In this document: in pieces, positions 52,817-62,863 of the stretch | Layout: the number at the start of each line of letters is the position of its first letter | How positions within the stretch are numbered: the first letter of the stretch is position 1 | IMG/VR virus record: IMGVR_UViG_3300044972_000601 | Location: 1-64,000 of that record | Length of the DNA: 64,000 bases | Source of the DNA: a virus | Strand: one strand, 5' to 3' | Program-made: the position numbers and the translations under genes | Notes under the pieces: model-generated | Seen by the model: only the letters and a program-made list of their open reading frames with translations | The model's database searches: none | Told to the model about the DNA's origin: nothing

Positions 52817-55800
52817 TTAAGCCTGCGCTTCACTCCAACGCAACACCAAGTTACAAGGAATAGTTCCTGAACCTGAAGCACGATAGATATTAATAGCCAA
52901 CACGTCTGGACCATTTGGATATGTGCCTCGACCACCCAATGTGGTATTTGTAAGTTCTTTCAACGGACTTAGATTCAGTGAATTGGTAGAACCTGGGGCA
53001 GCAATAAACGAGAAAATCTGCTCGCCTGGTTGTGCGTATGGGGGTTGTCCAAACTTGAATGTTACTGTGGTTGAACCAGCGGTAATTGTTGTAGTATCCG
53101 ATGTCTGGTTAAACGTCACACGATAATACTGTGTTGCAAAATACGTGGACAAGGTCACTGATGAAACAAACGTACCACCTGGAAAAATACCGCCAACGTT
53201 GACTTCAGTACCTGTGGTAGCAGAAGTTGCTTCCCAGCTTGCTTTGGTGAAGAATATTAGTGAAGTTCTTGTAAGAGGATAGCTGATTGTCGATGTTAAT
53301 GTTGTGGCACCAGCAGTTGAACCGCTTGGGTTTTTACTCAATGTTATGTAGTAGTATTGTGTACCACTGAAACTGCCCCAGAAGTTTATTGAGTTAATAA
53401 CAGTACCAGATTGTATGTTTGATCCTGTAATAGGTTGCCCAGTTTGTAGCCCAGCTGCAATATATGTTGAGTAATTGGCTGCTGTTATAAACAAGTACGG
53501 ATACCCGCTAAGAACGGAATTACTGTTACCAGGAATTAGTTCAATGCTAAGTGTTCCAGTTGGAAACGCCACTGACGTAATAGAACTTGTGGTCTGCGTT
53601 GCACCGCTGGCCCAAACAATACCACCGCCACTTGCTACTTGTGAGAAACTGGGCAATCCGCCAGCTCCTGCACCTTGTAATCCGTTCCATGCCACGTCAG
53701 AAACGTTGAGTGGATAATTTTGTGGATTCAGCACACCTTCAATAACAATACCACCCGTGTATGGAGTTGTGCCGGTGTAACCGTCGGACGTAATTTCAAG
53801 AGCTTGTAATAACAATTGAGCACGGTTAATCAGTTCTCTATCACCCAAGTCGCCAATAAGAGCATTGCTCACGCTGGGTGCCAGTCGAATCATGAAAGCT
53901 GTTTGTTTAGTTGTTGATACCAACAAGTTTGTGGCTTGATAGTTGAACAAATATCCACGGTCTTGGTCAAATCCACCGTCTTGAATATAAGCACTACCCC
54001 AGTGACTGATGTTTGGAGTTGCTGTGGCAGCAACTTGCAATACACCTTCATACTTGGCATGCGTTGCGGCAACACCTGCACTGTATGCTCTTGCAGAACC
54101 TGCAACAAAGTGAGTGAATGTTGTGGCACGAACTGCACCTGTCAAGTTGCCTGCATTAACACTGGCACTTTTGCCAGTGTATCTAATTAGTTCGTTGTCA
54201 ATGTACACAGTGCCAGCTGTTGGGAAATATGTCAAATCAGATACTGGAATAGTTGTTTGACTGTCAGTCATTGCTTCTGTCAACACACTCTTTGCACCTT
54301 CGTTGATGACTTCATAACGAACTGGGCTGTTACCTGAACGTTGATAAGCTTCTCTATTTAAATTGTTACCACGCAATCTATGCACAGTGATGTATCGTCC
54401 ATCAGGGCCACGCATCATCCAGTCACAGAAACCAGCACCATACCATGTCCACTGCAAGCCAATCATCTGCATCTTGCCCACATCAATGTTAAAACCGCTG
54501 GGGTTATGCACTCCGCCAGTGCCGTCACAGCGATCCACATTCCATTCTCTTTGCGGAACAGTGTAGTCAACCACACGAGCCATCTTGATACCAGATGCGG
54601 TGTTAACACCGCGATAGTCTGGAGTAACTGTGATTTGTGTATCGCTGTTAACTTGGCTGACCACGTGAGTCATACCACGAACAACCACACGGTCACCTGC
54701 TGCCAACTGGGCAATAAAGCGAGTGTTGGTTCCAGTAAGAATATTGCTATCTGGAGAGACTGCAATAGTTCCAGATACTTGGAATGTGCTGGAACGACGT
54801 CCAATTGCCAATGTCTGGCCATCGTATTGCCAGTAAGGTCCGTTTTGGTCGTCAAATGTGCCTGCACGAACAATCGCACCAGTCCAGTTTTTAACCACCA
54901 TGAAACTTGGTCCGGCCAAATCTGTAGTTGTTGCGCCTAGTGTTTGGGTGGCCAGTACTGTCAATGTTCTTTCATCCACAATACTGGTAACTGTGTATGA
55001 GCCATCATAGCCCGAGGTAAGTACTCCGTGAAGTTCTATACCTGCGCCAATCTGACATGAATGATCCACGTCATCTGTGATAATAGTAATAATGCTGCCA
55101 ACAGTTGTACCAGATGCAGTTACACTTCTGATGTCATAGTTAGGAGCAAACAATGCGCCTGTGTTGTAGTTAATGGCTTTACCAGATTGATAACGAATAT
55201 ATTTCTTGCTCATACGAATTGCATGACTACCGTAGCTTGGACTTCCTGTGCTTAGAATAACACCGCCATCCAATGGACGATGTAAGAAATAAGCATCAGG
55301 ACGAGCGTAAATTATACCACCAATTGTGCCTGTGATAACCACAGCACTTCTGGCGGTATATGTAAGTGTTGTCAATGTTGGAACTGTTTCAACAAAAAAC
55401 GGGCCGCCGGCAAATTTGTGATTCAGTGTGTCGCCTGAGTCACTAGTAGTTGATACTATAATTGTGTCGCCAGGTAAAAAGCCGTGGGCAGCTGGAAATG
55501 TAACAGTGATCACAGGAGTTGCGGCTGCACTGTATGTGAACTGTGGAGCACTTACTTGTGACCCAGTATAAAAACCACCCTTACGTAGTTGAATAATTGG
55601 GCTGAATAAATTGTCGCCGTTTGTAACACCAACTTGTGCCTTAGCATAATAGGTAAAAGTAGTTGTTGTAGGCACACTAAAAATAATAAAACTTCCTTCA
55701 GCACGACTAAAACCAGTAATGGCAGTGTTGAAACCTTTAATTGTGACGGGCTGACCAACTGTATATCCGTGAACGCTGGATGTTGTGATGGTAATTAAAC

Positions 55801-56323
55801 TTTCGCCTGTTGCAGCATTTGTTACAGCCGCACTAACGTTTGCATCAGAACCTGGAAGTTCGTAAATACTTGGATAACCACGCATCAAACTAACTGCTTG
55901 CCACTTGGTAGGTTGTAATCCGTATTCAAAGTCAGCGTCCAGCATGGACAAGGGCTGTGATACACGAGTACGTTCAAACGCATCTGTACCAACTTCTGGC
56001 AAACGTACATCTGTCCAGGGTTTTTCGTAGAATATTTGAAGTGTATCGTTAGCGTTATGACTAGCGGTATTAACTTGTAATGTAATAGTGGTAATGCCGT
56101 CAGTGCTGTCTAATGCATGTGGAAAGTCCGTACTATTTGCTCTGCTAAAACTGATTGCTGTGCTAGCGTTTGTTGTGTCTGCAAAGTTATAAAGAATAAC
56201 GTTGCGGGTGGTGTTTGTAATAATCAACAACTGATTAAGGTCAAGTTTACCCGGAACTTTAATAGTACCTACGCCAGCGACACCTGGGGTAAAAACGTAG
56301 CTTCTAATCTGACTTTTGGCCAT
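52817..56323 (-). CDS. Large virion structural protein (1168 aa)
   Basis: This 1168-residue, Thr/Ser/Gly-rich protein of beta structure starts MAKSQIRSYVFTPGVAGVGT. Residues 110-160 contain FEYGLQPTKWQAVSLMRGYP and SIYELPG, a block I recall from T4-like aquatic phage tail or baseplate proteins. Several Ig-like or jelly-roll style segments follow (TITTSSVHGYTVGQPVTIKG, VTFPAAHGFLPGDTIIVSTT, the recurring hydrophobic HGF/HGY-x-x-G-D/Q). It ends LRWSEAQA. It lies upstream of tail fibre genes. A baseplate or fibre connector role is inferred. Confidence 0.7.
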   Translation of the reverse strand: MAKSQIRSYVFTPGVAGVGTIKVPGKLDLNQLLIITNTTRNVILYNFADTTNASTAISFSRANSTDFPHALDSTDGITTITLQVNTASHNANDTLQIFYEKPWTDVRLPEVGTDAFERTRVSQPLSMLDADFEYGLQPTKWQAVSLMRGYPSIYELPGSDANVSAAVTNAATGESLITITTSSVHGYTVGQPVTIKGFNTAITGFSRAEGSFIIFSVPTTTTFTYYAKAQVGVTNGDNLFSPIIQLRKGGFYTGSQVSAPQFTYSAAATPVITVTFPAAHGFLPGDTIIVSTTSDSGDTLNHKFAGGPFFVETVPTLTTLTYTARSAVVITGTIGGIIYARPDAYFLHRPLDGGVILSTGSPSYGSHAIRMSKKYIRYQSGKAINYNTGALFAPNYDIRSVTASGTTVGSIITIITDDVDHSCQIGAGIELHGVLTSGYDGSYTVTSIVDERTLTVLATQTLGATTTDLAGPSFMVVKNWTGAIVRAGTFDDQNGPYWQYDGQTLAIGRRSSTFQVSGTIAVSPDSNILTGTNTRFIAQLAAGDRVVVRGMTHVVSQVNSDTQITVTPDYRGVNTASGIKMARVVDYTVPQREWNVDRCDGTGGVHNPSGFNIDVGKMQMIGLQWTWYGAGFCDWMMRGPDGRYITVHRLRGNNLNREAYQRSGNSPVRYEVINEGAKSVLTEAMTDSQTTIPVSDLTYFPTAGTVYIDNELIRYTGKSASVNAGNLTGAVRATTFTHFVAGSARAYSAGVAATHAKYEGVLQVAATATPNISHWGSAYIQDGGFDQDRGYLFNYQATNLLVSTTKQTAFMIRLAPSVSNALIGDLGDRELINRAQLLLQALEITSDGYTGTTPYTGGIVIEGVLNPQNYPLNVSDVAWNGLQGAGAGGLPSFSQVASGGGIVWASGATQTTSSITSVAFPTGTLSIELIPGNSNSVLSGYPYLFITAANYSTYIAAGLQTGQPITGSNIQSGTVINSINFWGSFSGTQYYYITLSKNPSGSTAGATTLTSTISYPLTRTSLIFFTKASWEATSATTGTEVNVGGIFPGGTFVSSVTLSTYFATQYYRVTFNQTSDTTTITAGSTTVTFKFGQPPYAQPGEQIFSFIAAPGSTNSLNLSPLKELTNTTLGGRGTYPNGPDVLAINIYRASGSGTIPCNLVLRWSEAQA

Positions 56324-56391
56324 TTATGACTTCTCCAAATATTATTAATGTTATTTAGCTTAAATTATTGTTGCTAGTGCTGATTTGTAAT

Positions 56392-56856
56392 TTAAAAGTT
56401 TTTGATGTCAATTGCATCAATTGCTTCGCGTGTTGTACACGCCAATACTTCAGCTTCTAACGCATTATTTGCATCTCGTATTGCTTGCCTAGCTTGTAAC
56501 ACTTCAAGTACTCGAGAAGTTGTATTTTCAAGCTGATCTTGTTCTTTGGCTCTTTCTAGTTGCCAGTCCAGGGCCATTATCTTTTCAGCAGCCTTAGCCT
56601 TGATCTGCGGAATTCTGGATTCTTTATATTTTTGCAAAGAATCCGCTTCTTTAGCTGAGTTGTATTCTGTAACTTGTTGATCCAATGTTTTGCCTGGCAT
56701 TGTGTGTACAACTACGCCGTCAATCAACTTCAAGGTGGCCAACAATTCTGTTGCTGGATTGTATGGATATGCATAGCTGGTGGTGTGTGCGTCTGACTCA
56801 GCATCGAAAAAATTAGTTGCTTCGTTAGTCAGCGGGTCGAATGTGAGATATTTCAT
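56392..56856 (-). CDS. Tail-fibre-associated helical protein
   Basis: This 154-residue protein has a beta N-terminal part (MKYLTFDPLTNEATNFFDAE) and a long helix (KESRIPQIKAKAAEKIMALD, WQLERAKEQDQLENTTSRVL, EVLQARQAIRDANNALEAEV). Such small proteins with a coiled coil next to fibre genes often act in fibre assembly. This is inferred from position. No known chaperone motif is visible. Confidence 0.6.
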   Translation of the reverse strand: MKYLTFDPLTNEATNFFDAESDAHTTSYAYPYNPATELLATLKLIDGVVVHTMPGKTLDQQVTEYNSAKEADSLQKYKESRIPQIKAKAAEKIMALDWQLERAKEQDQLENTTSRVLEVLQARQAIRDANNALEAEVLACTTREAIDAIDIKNF

Positions 56857-56868
56857 AATTGTCCTGTT

Positions 56869-58266
56869 TTATAAATCATTGAATGGTTTTGTGTCGTACA
56901 TTAACGGCACAATACACGGATAGTCTGTACTGTTGTAGTTACTGCCAATAATTTCAGTGGCTTGAGTTCGTACCATATTGGCCCTAGCAGAATCAGCAGT
57001 GGTGTTCATCAACCAATCACTGGCAATGTGCTGGAAATACAGGCCTGCTCCGCCGTTTGCATTTGCACCGTTTTGACACATGAAATCGCTTTTGCCAATT
57101 GGTGTAAACTGATAGCCACGACTATTGGGATGTTCAAAATCATAAATTGTTTTGCCATCACTTACTCGGATCAATGCACAGTAAATTCCAGCTTGGTAGT
57201 AGTAACTTGCACAGTACGCCATGACATATCTGCCGTCTGAACTGACTACAAATCTAATACCATAATTCACACCTTGGTCAATGCCATAGCTGGTGGTATT
57301 ACTTTGACTTACAATTGCACCTTCTGCTAAGCCAGTTGTTCCCCATCGGTGTACCCAAAATCCATAACTAGGTATCATGTTAACAAAAACAATTTTTCCA
57401 TTGTCGCACATCACAGGAATGCCCCGGTAGTTGTCTTCGGTTCCGTTATTAGTTGGGACTCCAGTACTTGCCGCATACGCAGTACTGTAGTTTGCCGCAG
57501 TGTTAAAATATGTGTACAGATTGCTGGAAGTGGCTTGTGTAAAGGCTGCTAATTGCTCAGTGGTTCCAAAAAATTCTCTATTCGAGTACTGACTTAATCT
57601 TGGTACATTGTTGTAAACCACAGGTTTGTGAACATAACTACCGTTGCTTTCTATAATGCACAGCTGATTTGTTTTGGCATTGTAGCTGACGCGACCGTAT
57701 CTAGTATTACTATATCCTGCATTTTTAGTAGTAACTGTGACATAGCCTTTGCCTAAACTAAATCTCTGAAAGCCGTACCAAGTTGCACTTCTTGGCCCAA
57801 CAGAAATTTCAGCACTGTTATTAAAAATAGCATACACTTGATCTGATTCGTTGACCACTGTGCCTACATCTCTAAAGGCTTGGCCACGTCGAGTCAATTC
57901 AGTACTTTCTCTAATAAGATCGCCGGCAAACCCTGAGCCCATGGCATGGCTCAGATTGCCTAAAAATCCTGCACTTGGTGCACCTTGACTGTAACAATCC
58001 GATGTGCCGCCCGGTTGACTACTGGTTAGCGCATATCTACTTCCATAGTATTCTTCACTACTAGGTGCTCCTGTGCTACTCATGGTTGCACCACCACCAC
58101 CACGATTACTATTATTCAACATGAATCTACCTACGCAATTATAGTTATGATCATATATGGAGTAGCCGCCATTTGCACTTTGATTTGACCACACTGCAAA
58201 CGCTGCCTGCAAGTATGCATTGCTTGGTGTGTAATTTGTTAAAGTATTGCCTAATAAGGTTGGCAT
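56869..58266 (-). CDS. Virion fibre-type protein, paralogue 1
   Basis: This 465-residue protein (MPTLLGNTLTNYTPSNAYLQ...) is a paralogue of the next gene: shared AAFAVWSNQSANGGYSIYDH, NCVGRFMLNNSNRGGGG, NTAANYSTAYAASTGVPTNN and GTEDNYRGIPVMCDNGKIVF. It is rich in Tyr, Asn, Gly and Ser, with beta-propeller-like repeats (SYNAKTNQLC, SDGRYVMAYC). The Gly-rich N-terminal part suggests a decoration or receptor-binding protein. Confidence 0.65.
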   Translation of the reverse strand: MPTLLGNTLTNYTPSNAYLQAAFAVWSNQSANGGYSIYDHNYNCVGRFMLNNSNRGGGGATMSSTGAPSSEEYYGSRYALTSSQPGGTSDCYSQGAPSAGFLGNLSHAMGSGFAGDLIRESTELTRRGQAFRDVGTVVNESDQVYAIFNNSAEISVGPRSATWYGFQRFSLGKGYVTVTTKNAGYSNTRYGRVSYNAKTNQLCIIESNGSYVHKPVVYNNVPRLSQYSNREFFGTTEQLAAFTQATSSNLYTYFNTAANYSTAYAASTGVPTNNGTEDNYRGIPVMCDNGKIVFVNMIPSYGFWVHRWGTTGLAEGAIVSQSNTTSYGIDQGVNYGIRFVVSSDGRYVMAYCASYYYQAGIYCALIRVSDGKTIYDFEHPNSRGYQFTPIGKSDFMCQNGANANGGAGLYFQHIASDWLMNTTADSARANMVRTQATEIIGSNYNSTDYPCIVPLMYDTKPFNDL

Positions 58267-58289
58267 TTTATCGATTCCTTGGATTCATA

Positions 58290-59696
58290 TTATGCATTAA
58301 TATTGAACAATGCAGTATCATATTGTACAGATGCAAACGCTGGATAATCAGTTGAGTAAAAATTACTGTGCATAAATCCAGGAAGATAAGTTCTGCATAT
58401 GTTTGCCTGGGCAAGATCCGCTGTTTCATTCATTATGGAATCACTCGAAATACTTTGATGGTGTATGCCAGCTCCGCTATCGGCATTGACATTTTCTAAC
58501 CTCACAAAATCACTCTTGCCAATTGGGGTGTAAAAATTCGCATAACTGCCACCATTACTTTCATCCCATACAGTTTTGCCATCGCTGACTCTCACTAGGA
58601 ATACTTTAGTGCCCGAACCATAATAATTGTACGGGCAATGTACCAACACATATCTGCCATCTGACGACACTTGATGTCTAATACCATATCTAAATCCCTG
58701 ATCAGTTCCGTAACTAGTAGTCAAACTTCTATTAATCAATGCACCGGTATGAGTACCATCTGCATTCCACCTGCTCATCCAAACATTATTACTAGGAATC
58801 ATCTGTATCCATACTATTTTATCATTGTCACACATCACAGGTATGCCTCGATAGTTATCTTCAGTGCCGTTGTTTGTGGGCTTACCAGTGGCTGCTACAT
58901 ATGTTGTGCTGTAATTGGCTGCGGTATTAAAAAAGTTGTACACTGGGCCAGTAGTGCCGGCGGCATATGCGGCAGACTGCTCTGCAACTCCTCTAAACAA
59001 AGACGGTGCATAATATCTAAGATTAGGCACTGCATTATACACAGTAGGTCTAGCACCGTATGAATCGTTGACTTCAATGATGCAGACTTTTTTAGTTTTT
59101 ACGTTATAGCTGATACGCCCTTGAATACTATTTAAATTATAACCAGATTGTTTGGCAGTGACTGTGGTGTAATTCTGAGTATTGACGACTCGCTGATGCA
59201 CGTACCAATTCATACTGCGTTGGCCAATTCTTAAATAACCGCTAGTCGACATGAAAATTGCATAGTCTTGATTGGTTTCATTTACTATAACTCCACAATC
59301 TGCAAGACCACGGGCACGTTGTTCATACCCAGATGACCCCATGATGTCTCCGCAGGCATTTGACCCTTGAGTGAAGCCTATTGACAATAAGCAGTTACCA
59401 AGATAATTATTAAACTGCGACTGTGCATACGTATCATTGTTACCAGTGGTGGTGCTGGTTCGGGTGAATGCACTGGCAGAATATGAGTCAGTCATTTCGT
59501 TTGCTGAAGTAGAAGTCATTGCACCTCCGCCGTTGACGTTGCTGTCATTCAGCATGAATCTACCAATGCAGTGAAAATTGTGATCATATATGGACCAGCC
59601 GCCTTGACTGCCGTTGTTGCTCCAGCAGGCAAATGCAGGTTGCTTGTACGCTTGACCTGGAACATTCCCACCTACAAAATTAGATAATAACGCCAT
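58290..59696 (-). CDS. Virion fibre-type protein, paralogue 2
   Basis: This 468-residue protein (MALLSNFVGGNVPGQAYKQP...) shares the same order of blocks with 56869-58266: FACWSNNGSQGGWSIYDHNF, NTAANYSTTYVAATGKPTNN, GTEDNYRGIPVMCDNDKIVW and a C-terminal YSTDYPAFASVQYDTALFN. The two genes are adjacent, arose by tandem duplication and diverged. Differences are spread through surface-loop-like regions. A role as an alternative receptor binder is inference. Confidence 0.65.
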   Translation of the reverse strand: MALLSNFVGGNVPGQAYKQPAFACWSNNGSQGGWSIYDHNFHCIGRFMLNDSNVNGGGAMTSTSANEMTDSYSASAFTRTSTTTGNNDTYAQSQFNNYLGNCLLSIGFTQGSNACGDIMGSSGYEQRARGLADCGVIVNETNQDYAIFMSTSGYLRIGQRSMNWYVHQRVVNTQNYTTVTAKQSGYNLNSIQGRISYNVKTKKVCIIEVNDSYGARPTVYNAVPNLRYYAPSLFRGVAEQSAAYAAGTTGPVYNFFNTAANYSTTYVAATGKPTNNGTEDNYRGIPVMCDNDKIVWIQMIPSNNVWMSRWNADGTHTGALINRSLTTSYGTDQGFRYGIRHQVSSDGRYVLVHCPYNYYGSGTKVFLVRVSDGKTVWDESNGGSYANFYTPIGKSDFVRLENVNADSGAGIHHQSISSDSIMNETADLAQANICRTYLPGFMHSNFYSTDYPAFASVQYDTALFNINA

Positions 59697-59705
59697 TTAT
59701 TTCCC

Positions 59706-60899
59706 TTATACCAATTTCCAACCGTAAGTTACGCCTGAATACACCAGTGCAACGCTTACGTTTTTTATGTTTAAAATTAAATCTTCTGTTAACCCCATAA
59801 TCAAACTGGCGTTTCTTGCAACAGTTAAATTGTTACGGTCAAATGTTCCAGCCAAATCAGCAATGTATATGGTTGCATTAGTTGCAGGTGTTGCTGGCAA
59901 TGTCAAGGTAAATGCAGATGTGGCAGTATTGGCAAAATATTTTGCACCTGCCACTGCGGTTGTTGCGGTTGTGATAGTAGACCAAGCGCCGCCGCCTGAA
60001 GCATCCACATAACCTTTTGTTGCAGCTTGTAAATCAGTAGTTGGGTTGCCAGCTAGATACACTGCGGCGCCAAAATAACTGACACCGTTGACTCCTATAC
60101 CGCCAGCCACTGTAACTGCTCCAGTTGTTGCACTGCTGGATGCGGTAACATCAGTGGATATTAAAGTTGTAAATTTTCCAGAACTTGCTGTGGCACTGCC
60201 AATTGCAGGAGGACTTGCCAAGTAACTGCTAAAACCAGTGCCACTTATACTGGTGGCAGATAATGAGGTAAATGCTCCTGATAATGCCGTTGTTGCACCA
60301 ATGGTGACATTGTTAATTGTGCCGGCAGTTGCTGGATTAATGGTAACTGTGCCAGTACCAAGCGGGCTCAGTGTCACTGTTTGATTGGTAGATACCGCTG
60401 ATAGCTGGCCTAAAAACGTAGTAAGCTGTCCAGCTGTTCCGAGTGTTAGTGTACTGGTAGGGCTTATAGTGGCCAATCCTGTTGGACTGATTGTTACATT
60501 ACCGGTTGGACTTAAAGTCACTGTGCTGGTTGTGGTCAGTGTAGTAAATCTACCAGCGGCTGCTGTTGTTACACCTATACTTACATTGTTTAATGTGCCA
60601 GTCGAAGTTGGACTTAAACTAAAAGAATTCAACGTTAAATTTAAATTTCCAGAAATGTTAACAGTTCCGTCAACAGTTAGTCCGTCCAATGTTCCTGCAA
60701 TATGTGTTACACTTGGTCCTAGTGTGGTAGGAGTCAGTAACTCATCGCCGTTGTAACCTAAATACGATCCAGTAGTAAGTTCAATTTTAGTACCAGTCAC
60801 AGTGATAGTATTTGTGACCAAGTTTCCTTGCACATCTACAACAAAATAAGGGCTAACGTAGCCGTGTGCTGATCTAAATAATTTAGAAACTGTAGTCAT
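59706..60899 (-). CDS. Repeat-built tail fibre protein
   Basis: This 397-residue protein begins MTTVSKLFRSAHGYVSPYFV and then repeats a module of about 40 residues: TLSPTGTGT-type, (L/I)NNVSIGVTTAAAGRFTTL, TTTSTVTLSPTG, with NNVTIGATTALSGAFTSLSA later. The C-terminus has GAVTVAGGIGVNGVSYFGAA, then GYVDASGGGAW and a chaperone-like FTLTLPATPATNATIYIADL end. The same module occurs in the two following fibre proteins. It is a beta-structured fibre shaft. Confidence 0.7.
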   Translation of the reverse strand: MTTVSKLFRSAHGYVSPYFVVDVQGNLVTNTITVTGTKIELTTGSYLGYNGDELLTPTTLGPSVTHIAGTLDGLTVDGTVNISGNLNLTLNSFSLSPTSTGTLNNVSIGVTTAAAGRFTTLTTTSTVTLSPTGNVTISPTGLATISPTSTLTLGTAGQLTTFLGQLSAVSTNQTVTLSPLGTGTVTINPATAGTINNVTIGATTALSGAFTSLSATSISGTGFSSYLASPPAIGSATASSGKFTTLISTDVTASSSATTGAVTVAGGIGVNGVSYFGAAVYLAGNPTTDLQAATKGYVDASGGGAWSTITTATTAVAGAKYFANTATSAFTLTLPATPATNATIYIADLAGTFDRNNLTVARNASLIMGLTEDLILNIKNVSVALVYSGVTYGWKLV

Positions 60900-60909
60900 A
60901 TGTTTTCCG

Positions 60910-61584
60910 TTAAACCATTGCCATGCCGTATGCGGCTGCTAGGGCGGCTGCATAACCAAATGTAACGGCACTGTTTACACCTGCAGGCTGGCTGGTCATT
61001 GTTAATGTTGTGAATCTTCCAGTGGATGCTGTGGTGGCACCTATTGAAACATTATTAATATCACCAGTGGTATTTGGGTTTGCAACAAATGTTCCAGTCC
61101 CCGACGGAGTTATAGATATAATTGCATTTGAGCCGCTAAATGCAACATTGCCTGATGCAGTTAATGCAGTAAATGCACCGGCAGCTGGGGTAATATTGCC
61201 AACAGTGACATTATTCATAGAACCTGTTGTTGCTGGTGCTATTGTTATAGTTCCAGTGCCAGTTGGGCTTAATGTTATTACAGCATTTGAAGAATTAAGA
61301 TTTACAGTGCTAGTTGCAGTTAATGTTGTAAAAGTTCCTGCTTTAGGTGTTATAGCACCAATAATAACGTTATTCATTGCACCAGTTGTCACTGGATTAA
61401 CTGCTAAACTGTTGGTCACTGTTAAATCTGCAATTGAGCTACCGGTATTAATAAACAACGTGTTTGTGGTTGCATTTGTTGTGACAGCTATTCCGTTTGT
61501 TCCCACCACATTTAATACGCTGTTGGATGCGTGAAGATTAATGGCATCTTGCCCACTGACCGCAAGTTGTGTATAACTGTTCAT
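60910..61584 (-). CDS. Short repeat-built fibre protein
   Basis: This 224-residue protein starts MNSYTQLAVSGQDAINLHAS. It has three of the NNV-x-IG ... GxFTTLTA modules (MNNVIIGAITPKAGTFTTLT, MNNVTVGNITPAAGAFTALT, INNVSIGATTASTGRFTTLT) with LSPTGTGTITIAPATTGS between. It is the shaft part of a fibre without a C-terminal tip. It overlaps 61581-62771 by 4 bp, so both are made together and may form one fibre. Confidence 0.7.
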   Translation of the reverse strand: MNSYTQLAVSGQDAINLHASNSVLNVVGTNGIAVTTNATTNTLFINTGSSIADLTVTNSLAVNPVTTGAMNNVIIGAITPKAGTFTTLTATSTVNLNSSNAVITLSPTGTGTITIAPATTGSMNNVTVGNITPAAGAFTALTASGNVAFSGSNAIISITPSGTGTFVANPNTTGDINNVSIGATTASTGRFTTLTMTSQPAGVNSAVTFGYAAALAAAYGMAMV

Positions 61585-62771
61585 ACTGCTGCTCCTAAAA
61601 GAATAGCCTGTAACTGGCCAAGTGTGATAAGTTGATTGCCCTGAGTGCTTTGATTTAAAACTGTTATAGTAGTAAATCTACCAGCAGCCGGTATTGATGA
61701 TCCAACATTTACATTATCTATAGAACCTATATTACTAGGCCCTATATTAACTGTACCAGTACCGCCAGGGCTTATGTTAACTGTTTGATTATTGCTGTTA
61801 AAGATTCCGTTATTATTAACAGTGAACGTTGTAAAAGAACCACTATTAGAACTTACTAATCCTATAGTGGTATTATTTATAGTTCCCACGGTTGCTGGAT
61901 TGACTGTAACAGTGCCGCTGCCTGTTGGTGCCAACGAAATTAGCTGATTATTACTAACAGCAGACACCGCTCCTATTGCTGTCAGTTCTGTAAATGTTCC
62001 AGACTCTGGCGTAAGTGTTCCTATGTTCACATTATTAAAATTGGATACTTCTACAGTATTTGCTGTGAATGTAGTAGTTACATTTAAATTAGCAATATTT
62101 TCTAAACTAAACGTTATTGCACTAGGAGCAGTTGTAATTGTAATAGCACCATCTGTATTTAAAATGTTTAGTTTTGTTAGAATAAAATCTGGAGCAAGCT
62201 CGGTTTGGCCAGGAACTTGTATTAACCCAATATTACCAATTGCCACGGATCCAGTTTCGTTAATTATCATGAATCCGTCTGACAGGTTAGTGTTATTCCA
62301 ATTTCTGAACACACCTAATTCGCCGCCGGCATTTGAACTTTCACCGTCAATTGTTGGAATATAAGTAGGAGTTAGACGTTCAAAATATGTAACTTTAAAA
62401 GTTAACTTGACATTTACTAATGGAGTAACACCATCATCTTGATAAAATGGGCTGGCTGTTACAATTACCCTAGATGCATCTGCCACGGCACTGAAACTTA
62501 CTAAATCTCTACCATTATTATTCCTGCCACTTACTGTAATTGATGCTTGTTCAGGGCGAGCTGATATTTTTACATTAATATGCTCAACATCGTTTTTTCC
62601 GTACTCTGCAACAATTTCATAAACCGCACTGGAAAACTCACCAACAAACCACGTGTCTATCACAGTGGCCGTTGGAATAGGTATTTCAGATCCTTTTACA
62701 GACCAGTTTACGCCCCTTTTAAGTCTTAGGGTATTTCTTAAGCCTCTAACAAAGTAGTCTGCAAAGTTCAT
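61581..62771 (-). CDS. Fibre protein with baseplate-like N-terminus
   Basis: This 396-residue protein begins MNFADYFVRGLRNTLRLKRG, followed by a folded beta domain (SAVYEIVAEYGKNDVEHINV, ARPEQASITVSGRNNNGRDL), probably the attachment domain. The last half has three modules of the same fibre repeat (NFNNVNIGTLTPESGTFTEL, INNTTIGLVSSNSGSFTTFT, IDNVNVGSSIPAAGRFTTIT). A late octamer lies 20 bp upstream of the start. It is the first gene of the fibre operon. Confidence 0.7.
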   Translation of the reverse strand: MNFADYFVRGLRNTLRLKRGVNWSVKGSEIPIPTATVIDTWFVGEFSSAVYEIVAEYGKNDVEHINVKISARPEQASITVSGRNNNGRDLVSFSAVADASRVIVTASPFYQDDGVTPLVNVKLTFKVTYFERLTPTYIPTIDGESSNAGGELGVFRNWNNTNLSDGFMIINETGSVAIGNIGLIQVPGQTELAPDFILTKLNILNTDGAITITTAPSAITFSLENIANLNVTTTFTANTVEVSNFNNVNIGTLTPESGTFTELTAIGAVSAVSNNQLISLAPTGSGTVTVNPATVGTINNTTIGLVSSNSGSFTTFTVNNNGIFNSNNQTVNISPGGTGTVNIGPSNIGSIDNVNVGSSIPAAGRFTTITVLNQSTQGNQLITLGQLQAILLGAAV

Positions 62772-62791
62772 ATAGTCTCACTAGTACAATG

Positions 62792-62799
62792 TATTTATT
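62792..62799 (-). promoter_or_regulatory. Late promoter of fibre operon (AATAAATA)
   Basis: One mismatch to TATAAATA, 20 bp before the 62771 start. Confidence 0.6.
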
Positions 62800-62863
62800 C
62801 ATAGTCAGATATATTGACTGTGCTCGCTAAAAATGCTAAATTAATATAAATTAGGAGTTTGAC

